DNA of 64,000 nucleotides from an uncultured Bacteroidales bacterium. Its GTDB lineage: Bacteria; Bacteroidota; Bacteroidia; Bacteroidales; Muribaculaceae. Every line of letters starts with the position of its first letter. Positions within the stretch are counted from its first letter, which is position 1. Positions 32,604 through 40,855 of the stretch are shown here, piece by piece. A program made the translations under genes and the position numbers. Under the pieces are notes generated by a model. That model was given only the letters and a program-made list of their open reading frames with translations. It ran no database searches and was not told where the DNA came from. The DNA lies in assembly GCA_902760865.1 (NCBI GenBank), contig CACWID010000003.1, forward strand, positions 62,001-126,000, written 5' to 3'.

Positions 32604-33626
32604 TCACAGGGCGGCGATGAGGGCATCGACGTCCTCGGGGCGGGTGGCCCAGCTGGTGACGAAGCGGCAGTTCATCATGTCGCCGACGGGGAACCACTGC
32701 TCGAAGACGAAGTCTTTTTCCAGGCGCTGGATGGTCTCGTCGTCCAGCAGGACAAACAGCTGGTTGGTGGGCGAATTGCTATACATCTTGTACCCCTTGG
32801 CAATAAAAGCATCCCGCAGGCGCATGGCCTGGTCGACGGCATGGCGGGCAATCTTGAAGTAGAGCCCGTCCTCCATCAGCGTGTCAAACTGGATGCCCAG
32901 CAGACGGCCCTTGGCCATCAGGGCTCCATGCTGCTTGACGGTGGTGAAGAAATGGGCCGGAGCCTTCATGCCCGAGAACACGACGGCCTCGCCGCACAGC
33001 GCTCCGCACTTGGTGCCGCCCAGGTAGAAGACGTCACACAGGCGGGCCAGCTGAGGCAAGGTGACATCACAGCCCTCCGCCATCAGGCCGTAGCCCAGGC
33101 GTGCGCCGTCGATAAACAGCGGCAATTCATAGTGCTTGCACACGTCATAAATCGCCTCGAGTTCAGCTCGGCTGTAGATAGTGCCCATCTCGGTGGCAAA
33201 GGTGATATAGACCATACCCGGGAAGACCATGTGCTCATAGGCTATATCGCCATAGAACGCCTCGAGCCACTGCTGCAGCTCGCCGGCATCCATCTTGCCG
33301 TCGTGCGACGGCAGGGCCAGCACCTTGTGGCCTCCGAACTCGATGGCGCCTGACTCGTGGACGTTGATGTGTCCCGTCTCGACCGACAGCACGCCCTGGT
33401 AACCCCGCAGCAAGGCATCGATCACGGTGGCGTTGGTCTGGGTCCCGCCGACGAGGAAGAAGACGTCGGCATCGGGCATCTCGCAGGCGGCACGCACCTT
33501 GTCGCGGGCTGCGTTGCAGAAGTCGTCCAGGCCGTAGCCCGTGGCGCGTTCGTCGTTGGTCTCGATCAGTCTCTTGAGGATGGACTCGTGGCATCCGTTA
33601 TTGTAATCACTCTCGAATGAAATCAT
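32604..33626 (-). CDS. low-specificity threonine aldolase
   Basis: 340 residues of PLP-dependent fold type I, beta-eliminating lyase family. It cleaves L-threonine or allo-threonine to glycine and acetaldehyde. Seen are the N-terminal F.SDYNNG, FLVGGTQTNAT (the cofactor-phosphate region), the FIDGARLGYG aspartate (Asp173) and the Schiff-base lysine Lys206 in YLGGTKCGA. It is a cytoplasmic enzyme. It shares a 120-base divergent promoter region with the GH13 gene; its own -7 element is at 33675-33682. Stereospecificity cannot be decided from sequence. Confidence 0.92.
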   Translation of the reverse strand: MISFESDYNNGCHESILKRLIETNDERATGYGLDDFCNAARDKVRAACEMPDADVFFLVGGTQTNATVIDALLRGYQGVLSVETGHINVHESGAIEFGGHKVLALPSHDGKMDAGELQQWLEAFYGDIAYEHMVFPGMVYITFATEMGTIYSRAELEAIYDVCKHYELPLFIDGARLGYGLMAEGCDVTLPQLARLCDVFYLGGTKCGALCGEAVVFSGMKAPAHFFTTVKQHGALMAKGRLLGIQFDTLMEDGLYFKIARHAVDQAMRLRDAFIAKGYKMYSNSPTNQLFVLLDDETIQRLEKDFVFEQWFPVGDMMNCRFVTSWATRPEDVDALIAAL

Positions 33627-33674
33627 CTGTGTAAATGTGTCGTTTTTTTTAGTAATATGATGTCAGTTATGGCG

Positions 33675-33682
33675 CAAAGGTA
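33675..33682 (-). promoter_or_regulatory. -7 element for threonine aldolase
   Basis: The minus strand reads TACCTTTG then C, about 48 bases before ATG 33626. Its upstream box region overlaps the GH13 promoter. Confidence 0.7.
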
Positions 33683-33705
33683 ATTCAAAAAAGGGAAAAA
33701 TGCAC

Positions 33706-33713
33706 TACCTTTG
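33706..33713 (+). promoter_or_regulatory. -7 element for the GH13 gene, next to its start codon
   Basis: TACCTTTG is followed by only four bases (CAGC) and then ATG 33718. The in-frame ATG at 33700 lies upstream of or within the element and cannot be the start from this promoter. Confidence 0.7.
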
Positions 33714-33717
33714 CAGC

Positions 33718-35385
33718 ATGAAAGAGAAGAAAAAGGCGATTATCTATCAATTAATGCCACGGTGGTTCACCAATTGCCGTGAGAATTGTGTCCCTAACGG
33801 TAGCATACGACAGAACGGCGTAGGCAAGTTCAACGACATCGACGAGACAAAGCTGCGCTCCATCAAGTCGCTGGGAGCGAGCCACGTGTGGTACACCGGC
33901 GTCATCGAGCACGCGACGGCCACCGACTATTCCCGCCAGGGCATCCTGCCCTGCAACGCCCATGTGGTGAAGGGCAAGGCCGGCTCGCCTTATGCCATCC
34001 GCGACTACTATGACGTGTGTCCAGATTTTGCTGTCAAGGTGAAGAACCGTATGGCGGAGTTTGAATCGCTGGTAGAGCGCACCCACCGCACGGGGCTGAA
34101 GGTCATCATCGACTTCGTGCCCAACCACGTGGCGCGTGAATATGAGAGCGACGCCAAGCCCGTCGGTGTCAGCGATTTGGGCGAGGGCGATAATCCGATG
34201 ATGTTCTTCGACCCGAAGAACAATTTCTACTACATCACGGGGCAGGAATTTGCCCCCGTCGGCGTTGACCTGGGGCATGGCGATGGCGCATACAGCGAAT
34301 TTCCCGCACGCGCCACCGGCAACGACTGCTACACCGCCTCGCCCGGGCGTGACGACTGGTACGAGACCGTCAAACTCAACTACGGCATCGACCCGTGGAA
34401 CGGCAGCAAGCACTTCGATCCCGTCCCGTCCACCTGGACCAGGATGCTCGACATCCTCAAGTTCTGGACCGGCAAGGGGGTTGACGGCTTCCGCTGCGAC
34501 ATGGCCCACATGGTGCCGGTTGAGTTCTGGCAATGGGCCATCAGGCAGATCAAGCAGATCAATCCCGATGTGGTTTTCATCGCCGAAATCTACGACGTGG
34601 CCCTCTATCGCAGCTACATCTTCGACGGCGGCTTTGACTACCTGTATGACAAGGTGACGCTCTATGACACGCTGCGAGGCATCCTGTGCAACGGCTGGTC
34701 GGCCAGCGAACTGACCCGCTGCTGGCAGACGGTGGAAGGCATCGGCGACCACATGCTCAATTTCCTTGAGAACCATGACGAGCAGCGCATCGCCTCCCAG
34801 CAGTTCCTGGGAGACCCCTTCAAGGCCCTGCCGGCTCTGGTTGTCAGTGCCACGATGTCCACGGCGCCCTTCATGCTCTACTCCGGGCAGGAACTCGGCG
34901 AACCGGCAGCCGACGCCGAGGGCTACAGCGGCCGTGACGGACGGACGACGATCTTTGACTACTGGAGCATCCCTACCCTGCGCCGCTGGCACCAGGGCAA
35001 GCCCACTGCCGACGAGCGCCGCCTGCGCTCCTTGTACCGCAAGGTGCTCCACCTGGCACGCAGCGAGAAGTCGTTGTCGCGCGGCGGGTTCTTCGACTTG
35101 ATGTACGTCAACCAAGACACGCTCGACGTACACCGTCAGTACGCCTACCTGCGCCACTGCGAGGGAGAAATGGCACTCGTTGTCGCTAATTTCGGCGACA
35201 CGGAGGTAGATGCCTCGGTACGCATTCCCCAGCATGCGCTGGAGTGCGCCCAGATGCCTCACGGCAACTATCATGGCGAGGAACTGCTGAGCGGCACGAC
35301 CGTTGACCTCACCTTCAACGGCGAGGACTCCGTTCGCGTCCACATTCCAGCCCACCATGCCGTGATCTGGAAGTACACCCACTAG
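33718..35385 (+). CDS. cytoplasmic GH13 alpha-amylase family enzyme
   Basis: 555 residues from ATG 33718. GH13 regions are clear: KVIIDFVPNHVAREY (region I), GVDGFRCDMAH with nucleophile Asp261 (region II), FIAEIYDVALY with acid/base Glu290 (region III) and NFLENHDEQRIAS with Asp354 (region IV). A C-terminal beta-sandwich follows. There is no signal peptide, so it acts on internal alpha-glucans or imported oligosaccharides, unlike the outer-membrane SusG amylase. Subfamily and product (amylase, maltogenic or transferase activity) are not resolved. A terminator lies at 35403-35434. Confidence 0.92.
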   Translation: MKEKKKAIIYQLMPRWFTNCRENCVPNGSIRQNGVGKFNDIDETKLRSIKSLGASHVWYTGVIEHATATDYSRQGILPCNAHVVKGKAGSPYAIRDYYDVCPDFAVKVKNRMAEFESLVERTHRTGLKVIIDFVPNHVAREYESDAKPVGVSDLGEGDNPMMFFDPKNNFYYITGQEFAPVGVDLGHGDGAYSEFPARATGNDCYTASPGRDDWYETVKLNYGIDPWNGSKHFDPVPSTWTRMLDILKFWTGKGVDGFRCDMAHMVPVEFWQWAIRQIKQINPDVVFIAEIYDVALYRSYIFDGGFDYLYDKVTLYDTLRGILCNGWSASELTRCWQTVEGIGDHMLNFLENHDEQRIASQQFLGDPFKALPALVVSATMSTAPFMLYSGQELGEPAADAEGYSGRDGRTTIFDYWSIPTLRRWHQGKPTADERRLRSLYRKVLHLARSEKSLSRGGFFDLMYVNQDTLDVHRQYAYLRHCEGEMALVVANFGDTEVDASVRIPQHALECAQMPHGNYHGEELLSGTTVDLTFNGEDSVRVHIPAHHAVIWKYTH

Positions 35386-35402
35386 GCTCATTGCAAGTAA
35401 TT

Positions 35403-35434
35403 AAGGGGCGATTCCCGCCCTTGCTATTTTTTTT
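35403..35434 (+). terminator. terminator after the GH13 gene
   Basis: AAGGGGCG and CCGCCCTT pair with a small bulge around a 4-base loop, followed by TGCTA and a run of eight T. Confidence 0.7.
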
Positions 35435-35466
35435 AATAAGAAAAGTCAAATTTTCTTGAAAATCCT

Positions 35467-35496
35467 TTTGCATTTGAAAGAAAATACATAATTTTG
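35467..35496 (+). promoter_or_regulatory. promoter of the C10 protease gene
   Basis: TTTG at 35467-35470, an 18-base spacer, and TAATTTTG at 35489-35496 followed by C. The leader to ATG 35559 is about 55 bases. A TTG-start frame from 35520 is therefore rejected. Confidence 0.7.
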
Positions 35497-35558
35497 CATC
35501 AAAATGAGGCTAATCACTATTGTATCTTTTTACTATTAACAACTTTATCACGTATCAA

Positions 35559-37193
35559 ATGAAAATCAAGAAATTATTCTCTGCTGGTGCTGTAGCAGCA
35601 CTGGCAATGTTTGCTATTACCGCACAGGCAAACAGCATCGACGCTAATGCTGCACGCCAAGCTGCAAGTAATTTCATGAAGCGCAGCATGGCCTCGAAGG
35701 GCATGCTCAAGGCCCCCTCGACTGCCGACATCAAGCTGGCATACACCGAGGCGTCCAGTGTAGAAGGCAATGCATTCTACGTGTTCAACATCGACGGCGG
35801 CGGCTGGATCATCATGGCTGGTGACGACCGCGCTAAAGAGGTGCTGGCCTATGGCGACAAGGGCAACATCAACATGAATGAACTGCCCGGCAATATGAAG
35901 GCTTTCCTGAACATGCTCAAGGGCCAGATTGAAACCGCACAGGCCTATAAGGGCAAAACCGTTCCAGTGAAGGCGTCCAAAAACAGGACCGTTGTCGAGC
36001 CGTTACTGAAGACCACCTGGGGACAAGGTGAACCCTGGAATCGCCTGTGCCCAACGAACGCCTCTGGACAACGCACTTCGGTGGGTTGTGCCCCCCTTGC
36101 CATGGCACAAGTCGTGTACTACTGGAAATACCCGAACGAAGTATCGGAAATCCCCGGCTACGCGGGAACAAACTTCCAGTATTACTCAAATCTGCCCGCC
36201 ACCACATTTGATTATAACCTGATTCTTGACCAATACCGCTACTACGATCCCGTGACTGGTGCCCCTACTGTTGTAGACTATACCGATGAGCAGGCCAATG
36301 AAGTTGCCAAGTTGTGCCGCTACTGCGGACAAGCATGCAAGTCTCGCTATGGAAACAGCGGCACAAGTACAGGTAGTTATTCTTACGATCAGCGAGACGC
36401 TTTCAAAACCTTCGGTTACAATGAGAACTTGAAGTTGATTGGTAAAGATCCCTCATACTACAACGATAATTCTAACAGATATACTATTGAGGAATGGTGT
36501 GAACTGATACGCATCGAGCTTGAAGCCGGTCATCCTATCCCCTACCATGACCTCTGGGAAGGTCACGCTTGGGTACTTGATGGTGTTGATGCCGATGGCA
36601 AGTTCCACATGAACTGGGGTTTCAATGGCAAGTTCGACGGCTGGTATGAAATCAACGCTCTTGTATTCAATCCTTATGGTGACGATGAGGTGTGGGATTT
36701 CAGCCAAAGCAGCAACAGTGGTAATGAGATGGTTATCAACTGCTACCCCTACGATGGTTATGTAATTCCCGGTGCCACAACGACTCCTCGACCCTCCATT
36801 TCATACCAGCTGGGCGATGGTACCGTCACCTTCAGTGCTCAAGGCAATGGTGATGTTCACATGTACATCGATGGACAAGAAGTTACTTCTCCCTACACCA
36901 TGAACCTTGGTGCTAACGAGGTGACCGTTGTTGTATCTGCAACCGCTCAGGAGCAAGGCATGGAAATCAGCGAAACTGTGGAGAATACCTACGTTATTCC
37001 CGTAGCATCGTTCGTTCGTGGTGACGTCAACAAGGATGGCAATGTAACCATCGCCGACGTGACTGCATTGATCAACTACCTGCTCACCAATCCTGACGCT
37101 ATCATCATTCGCAACGACACTAACAGCAATGGCAATGTAAATATCTCGGATGTGACTTCCTTGGTCAACTATCTGCTGAGCAAGCATTGGTAA
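35559..37193 (+). CDS. secreted C10 (streptopain-type) cysteine protease with dockerin-type repeats
   Basis: 544 residues. A signal peptide (LFSAGAVAALAMFAITAQA) is followed by a Spi/C10-type propeptide (about 25-135: AYTEAS..., AFYVFNIDGGGWIIMAGDDR). The mature papain-like domain has nucleophile Cys177 in SVGCAPLAMAQV and general-base His336 in GHAWVLDGVD. The region from about residue 411 to 485 is a beta module (ISYQLGDGTVTFSAQG, then VHMYIDGQEV) also found twice in the 57215 protein. Two dockerin-type repeats (GDVNKDGNVTIADVTALIN and NDTNSNGNVNISDVTSLVN) end the protein. It is probably an extracellular protease. Confidence 0.92.
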   Translation: MKIKKLFSAGAVAALAMFAITAQANSIDANAARQAASNFMKRSMASKGMLKAPSTADIKLAYTEASSVEGNAFYVFNIDGGGWIIMAGDDRAKEVLAYGDKGNINMNELPGNMKAFLNMLKGQIETAQAYKGKTVPVKASKNRTVVEPLLKTTWGQGEPWNRLCPTNASGQRTSVGCAPLAMAQVVYYWKYPNEVSEIPGYAGTNFQYYSNLPATTFDYNLILDQYRYYDPVTGAPTVVDYTDEQANEVAKLCRYCGQACKSRYGNSGTSTGSYSYDQRDAFKTFGYNENLKLIGKDPSYYNDNSNRYTIEEWCELIRIELEAGHPIPYHDLWEGHAWVLDGVDADGKFHMNWGFNGKFDGWYEINALVFNPYGDDEVWDFSQSSNSGNEMVINCYPYDGYVIPGATTTPRPSISYQLGDGTVTFSAQGNGDVHMYIDGQEVTSPYTMNLGANEVTVVVSATAQEQGMEISETVENTYVIPVASFVRGDVNKDGNVTIADVTALINYLLTNPDAIIIRNDTNSNGNVNISDVTSLVNYLLSKHW

Positions 37194-37226
37194 GTTTCTG
37201 ATTGACTGATAATTTGATCAATAATT

Positions 37227-37257
37227 GACGGGTGCCCTTGACGGGCATCCGTCTTTT
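37227..37257 (+). terminator. terminator after the C10 protease gene
   Basis: GACGGGTGCCC (37227-37237) pairs with GGGCATCCGTC (37243-37253, with a G-U pair), followed by TTTTCTGTT. Confidence 0.8.
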
Positions 37258-37328
37258 CTGTTATTGTGTTCACTATACTATCAAAGAAAAAACTGGCAGC
37301 CGACAACTCAAATCTGAAAACTTATTAT

Positions 37329-37336
37329 TAACTTTG
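37329..37336 (+). promoter_or_regulatory. -7 element for the 37370-dxs-trk unit
   Basis: TAACTTTG followed by C, about 33 bases before ATG 37370. Confidence 0.6.
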
Positions 37337-37369
37337 CAGGTTATAAATGACAGTTGAATTGGGACAAAT

Positions 37370-37546
37370 ATGACAACAGGAAACGCTATCCGATTTGTTT
37401 GCATCCTGCTCCTGTGGGTGGGATTGTGCTGGATGCTGCTCACGAGAGCCGCCCGCATCGACTTCATGGTGGTCTTTACTATCGTGGCGTCGGGCATCAT
37501 TGTGTTTGTCCCTCTTTATAAGAAATATGTGAGAAAAAAAGACTAA
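37370..37546 (+). CDS. 58-residue small membrane protein upstream of dxs
   Basis: The frame starts MTTGNAIRFVCILLLWVG and has two hydrophobic segments (about residues 8-25 and 33-50). It ends in a basic tail (KKYVRKKD). The stop is three bases before the dxs ATG and a -7 element precedes it at a sensible distance, so it is very likely translated and coupled to dxs. I do not recognise the family. The two-helix hairpin with a positive C terminus suggests both ends are in the cytoplasm. Confidence 0.7.
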   Translation: MTTGNAIRFVCILLLWVGLCWMLLTRAARIDFMVVFTIVASGIIVFVPLYKKYVRKKD

Positions 37547-37549
37547 ACC

Positions 37550-39469
37550 ATGACCAAGAACTCATACATACAAGAACATTGCCCGCTGCTGGCACAGATC
37601 GACAGCCCTGCCGACTTGAGGAGACTCGACATCGACAAGTTGCCGCAAGTGTGCCACGAGCTGCGGCAATTCATGATACATGAGCTGTCGAGCAACCCGG
37701 GGCACTTCGCCTCGAGCATGGGTGCGGTCGAGATCATCGTGGCTCTCCACTATGTCTTCAACACGCCCAGCGACCGCCTGGTATGGGACGTCGGCCACCA
37801 GGCCTATGCCCACAAGATACTGACGGGACGCCGCGACCAGTTTGATGACAACCGCAAGCTTGACGGCCTGAGCGGCTTCCCCAACCCCGACGAAAGCGAG
37901 TACGACACCTTCACTGCCGGCCATGCGTCCAACTCCATCTCGGCGGCGCTGGGTATGGCCATTGCCGCCGAACTGCAGCACAATAGCGACCGCAAGGTGG
38001 TGGCCATCATCGGCGACGCGAGCATCAGTGGCGGTCTGGCCTTTGAAGGCATCAACAACGCCACGACCAACCCTAACAACCTGATCATCGTCCTCAACGA
38101 CAACGATATGGCCATAGACGCCAATGTGGGTGCCTTGAGTTCCTACATGAGCGACCTGCACACCTCGCGCCGTTACAACAAGCTGCGCTACAAGACCTAC
38201 CAGTTCCTGCGCCGCCACAATGTCATCAACGACAACCGCAAGGGGCTGATCATGCGCTTCAGCAATGCGCTCAAGTCGCTGTTCTCTGGCCAGCAGAACA
38301 TCTTTGAGGGCTTGAACATCCGTTACTTCGGCCTCTATGACGGCCATGACGTGAAACGCCTTGTCAAGGTGTTCAGGGAAATCAAGGACATGACGGGACC
38401 CAAGCTGGTACACGTGCGCACCGTCAAGGGCAAGGGCTTTGCCGCTGCCGAGGCCGACCCCGCCACGTGGCATGCTCCCGGAAAGTTTGACGAGGAGACC
38501 GGCGAACGCATCAAGGGCGGCAAGGGCGGCCCCATCAAGTATCAGGATGTGTTCGGCAAGACGCTGGTCGAGCTGGCTGAAAAGAATGACAAGATTGTCG
38601 GTATCACCGCAGCCATGCCCAGCGGCACATCCATGTCGCTGATGCTGGAAGCCATGCCCGAACGCGCCTTTGACGTGGGTATCAGCGAGGGCCATGCCGT
38701 GACCTTTGCCGGCGGACTGGCCAAGGACGGCATGCACCCCTACTGCGCCATCTACAGCACCTTCCTGCAGCGCGCCTATGACTCCATCATCCACGATGTG
38801 GCCATCCAGGGGCTGCCGGTAACCTTCTGCATCGACCGCGGTGGCATCGTCGGCGAGGACGGCGTCACCCACCACGGCCTGTTCGACCTGGCCTACCTGC
38901 GCTGCATCCCCGGCATGGTGGTGTCATCACCGCTCAACGAGCACGACCTGCGCAACCTCATGTTCACGGCGCAGCAGCAGGGCATGGGCCCGTTCGCCAT
39001 CCGCTATCCACGCGGCAAGGGCACTATCGCCGAGTGGCACAACGAGATGCAGGTGCTGCCCGTCGGTAAGGGACGACGCCTGAGCGAGGGCGACAAGGTG
39101 GCGGTGCTGAGCATCGGCCACATCGGCAACGAGGTCATCGAGGTGGTCAACCGACTGGCTGAGCGCGGCATCAAGGTGGGCCACTACGACATGATCTACC
39201 TCAAGCCCATCGACGAGGAAATCCTGAAAGAGGCCACCAGCCGCTACAACAGCCTGATCACCATTGAGGACGGCACCGTGACCGGCGGACTGGGTTCGGC
39301 TGTCGCCGAGTGGCTGACGCGCAACGACAAGCACACCCGGCTGAAGATGCTAGGCGTGCAAGACGTGTTTGTGCACCAGGGCACCGTTGCCGAGCTGTAC
39401 AAGTGCTGTGGCATGGATGCACAGTCACTCGAGAATGCCATCCTTGAACTTTTAGCAGCCAACAACTGA
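37550..39469 (+). CDS. dxs: 1-deoxy-D-xylulose-5-phosphate synthase
   Basis: 639 residues. This thiamine-diphosphate enzyme condenses pyruvate and glyceraldehyde 3-phosphate, the first step of the MEP isoprenoid pathway. Seen are the N-terminal SSNPGHFASSMGAVEI, VWDVGHQAYAHKILTGR, and the ThDP site GDASISGGLAFEGINN...NDNDMAID. The pyrimidine-domain TFAGGLAKDGMHPYCAIYS and the C-terminal transketolase-like domain (TIEDGTVTGGLGSAVAEW) follow. The order dxs-trkA-trkH is common in Bacteroidota. A heptad array lies in the gap to trkA. Confidence 0.97.
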   Translation: MTKNSYIQEHCPLLAQIDSPADLRRLDIDKLPQVCHELRQFMIHELSSNPGHFASSMGAVEIIVALHYVFNTPSDRLVWDVGHQAYAHKILTGRRDQFDDNRKLDGLSGFPNPDESEYDTFTAGHASNSISAALGMAIAAELQHNSDRKVVAIIGDASISGGLAFEGINNATTNPNNLIIVLNDNDMAIDANVGALSSYMSDLHTSRRYNKLRYKTYQFLRRHNVINDNRKGLIMRFSNALKSLFSGQQNIFEGLNIRYFGLYDGHDVKRLVKVFREIKDMTGPKLVHVRTVKGKGFAAAEADPATWHAPGKFDEETGERIKGGKGGPIKYQDVFGKTLVELAEKNDKIVGITAAMPSGTSMSLMLEAMPERAFDVGISEGHAVTFAGGLAKDGMHPYCAIYSTFLQRAYDSIIHDVAIQGLPVTFCIDRGGIVGEDGVTHHGLFDLAYLRCIPGMVVSSPLNEHDLRNLMFTAQQQGMGPFAIRYPRGKGTIAEWHNEMQVLPVGKGRRLSEGDKVAVLSIGHIGNEVIEVVNRLAERGIKVGHYDMIYLKPIDEEILKEATSRYNSLITIEDGTVTGGLGSAVAEWLTRNDKHTRLKMLGVQDVFVHQGTVAELYKCCGMDAQSLENAILELLAANN

Positions 39470-39477
39470 AATCAACC

Positions 39478-39512
39478 ACTAGAAACTAGGGACTAGGGAC
39501 TAGAAACTAAAT
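39478..39512. repeat. 7-bp tandem array ACTAGAA/ACTAGGG, four to five copies
   Basis: Units are ACTAGAA, ACTAGGG, ACTAGGG, ACTAGAA and ACTAAAT. They are the same unit types as in the array at 4463-4487, 35 kb away. Confidence 0.88.
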
Positions 39513-39521
39513 GATAAGACA

Positions 39522-40853
39522 ATGAGAATCGTTATTGCCGGCGCAGGAGAAGTCGGGACACATCTGGCCAAGATGCTCAGCGACGAGGAACAAGACATCA
39601 TCGTCATGGACGTTGATAACAAGAAGCTTGAGCCTCTCGAGAACTACAACCTGCTCACTCATCAGGGCAGCGCCATCTCCTTCAGCGACCTGAACGCCAT
39701 CAAGACGGGCGTTTGTGACCTGTTCATTGCCGTCACCAAGAGCGAGGCGCGCAACATCCTGGCCTGCTCGATGGCCAAGCGACTGGGCGCCAAGAAGACA
39801 GTGGCCCGCGTTGACAATGACGAGTTCTTTAACCCCAAGTGGCGCGAGCACATCACCAACCTGGGCATCGATCACCTGATTTACCCTGAGATGCTTGCCG
39901 CCAAGGAAATCGCCAGCGCACTGAAGCGGACCTGGGCCCGCAACTGGTTTGAGCTGTTCGACGGCGAGCTAATTGTTGTCGGTGTAAAAATCCGCTCCAA
40001 TGCCCGCATCGTGAACCAGATGCTCAAGGACGTGTCCAACATCAGCCACTTCCTGCATGTGTCCGCCATCAAGCGCGACCGCGAAATCATCATTCCGCGT
40101 GGCGACGACCGCATCAAGGAGAACGACATCGTCTATATCGCCACCACACGTGATCACATCGACGAGGTGCGCGATGCCTGCGGAAAGATTCAGACCGACG
40201 TTGACAATGTGCTCATCGTGGGAGGAAACGACATTGCCGAGCAGCTCATCAAGCGCCTGGGCAAGACCGTGGACATCAAAATCATCGAGCAGGACATGAA
40301 CCGCTGTGACGAGCTGTCACAACGCTACCCCAACTGCAAACTGGTGCAGGGCGACTTCAGCGACACCGAGCTGAGCGAGGAGGAGAGCGTGAGCAACTAC
40401 GACGCCTTCATCGCCCTGGGCGAGAACAGTGCCGTCAACATGATGGCATGCATGATTGCCAAGACCAACGGCGTGCCCAAGACCATCGCCCAGGTCGAGG
40501 ACATCCAGTTCATCAACGAGGCCGAGGCCCTCAACATCGGCACCATCGTCAACAAGAAGCTGCTGGCCTCAAGCCGCATCTACCAGATCATGATTGACGC
40601 CGACGAGGACAACGCCCGCTGCCTGGCTCTGGCTGACGCCGAGGTGGCCGAGGTCATCGTGCAGGAGGGTGACCGGGTGACGCGCTCTCAGGTGAAAGAC
40701 CTGAAACTGAGCCGCGACTTCACTATCGCCGGTCTCGTGCGCGACGGCAAAGGACAACTCGTGGACGGCAGCACTCGCATCCAGGCCGGCGACCACGTGG
40801 TGGTATTCTGCCTGCAGGGTGCCATCCACAAACTTGACAAATACTTCTCATAA
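39522..40853 (+). CDS. trkA: Trk potassium transport regulatory subunit TrkA
   Basis: 443 residues forming two tandem RCK units, the full TrkA architecture. The first Rossmann domain has GAGEVGTHLAKML and the acidic end of strand 2 (VMDVDNKKLE). The second has the IVGGNDIAEQLIKRL motif and a comparable strand. Each is followed by an RCK_C domain (ELIVVGVKIRSNARI..., VAEVIVQEGDRVTRSQV...). It binds NAD(H)/ATP and gates TrkH at the inner membrane. It is 2 bases upstream of trkH, so the two are translationally coupled. Confidence 0.96.
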   Translation: MRIVIAGAGEVGTHLAKMLSDEEQDIIVMDVDNKKLEPLENYNLLTHQGSAISFSDLNAIKTGVCDLFIAVTKSEARNILACSMAKRLGAKKTVARVDNDEFFNPKWREHITNLGIDHLIYPEMLAAKEIASALKRTWARNWFELFDGELIVVGVKIRSNARIVNQMLKDVSNISHFLHVSAIKRDREIIIPRGDDRIKENDIVYIATTRDHIDEVRDACGKIQTDVDNVLIVGGNDIAEQLIKRLGKTVDIKIIEQDMNRCDELSQRYPNCKLVQGDFSDTELSEEESVSNYDAFIALGENSAVNMMACMIAKTNGVPKTIAQVEDIQFINEAEALNIGTIVNKKLLASSRIYQIMIDADEDNARCLALADAEVAEVIVQEGDRVTRSQVKDLKLSRDFTIAGLVRDGKGQLVDGSTRIQAGDHVVVFCLQGAIHKLDKYFS

Positions 40854-40855
40854 CT

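Noticed and set aside
33700-33717. ATG 33700 as the GH13 start
   Set aside because: It lies upstream of, and partly within, the -7 element that drives the gene.
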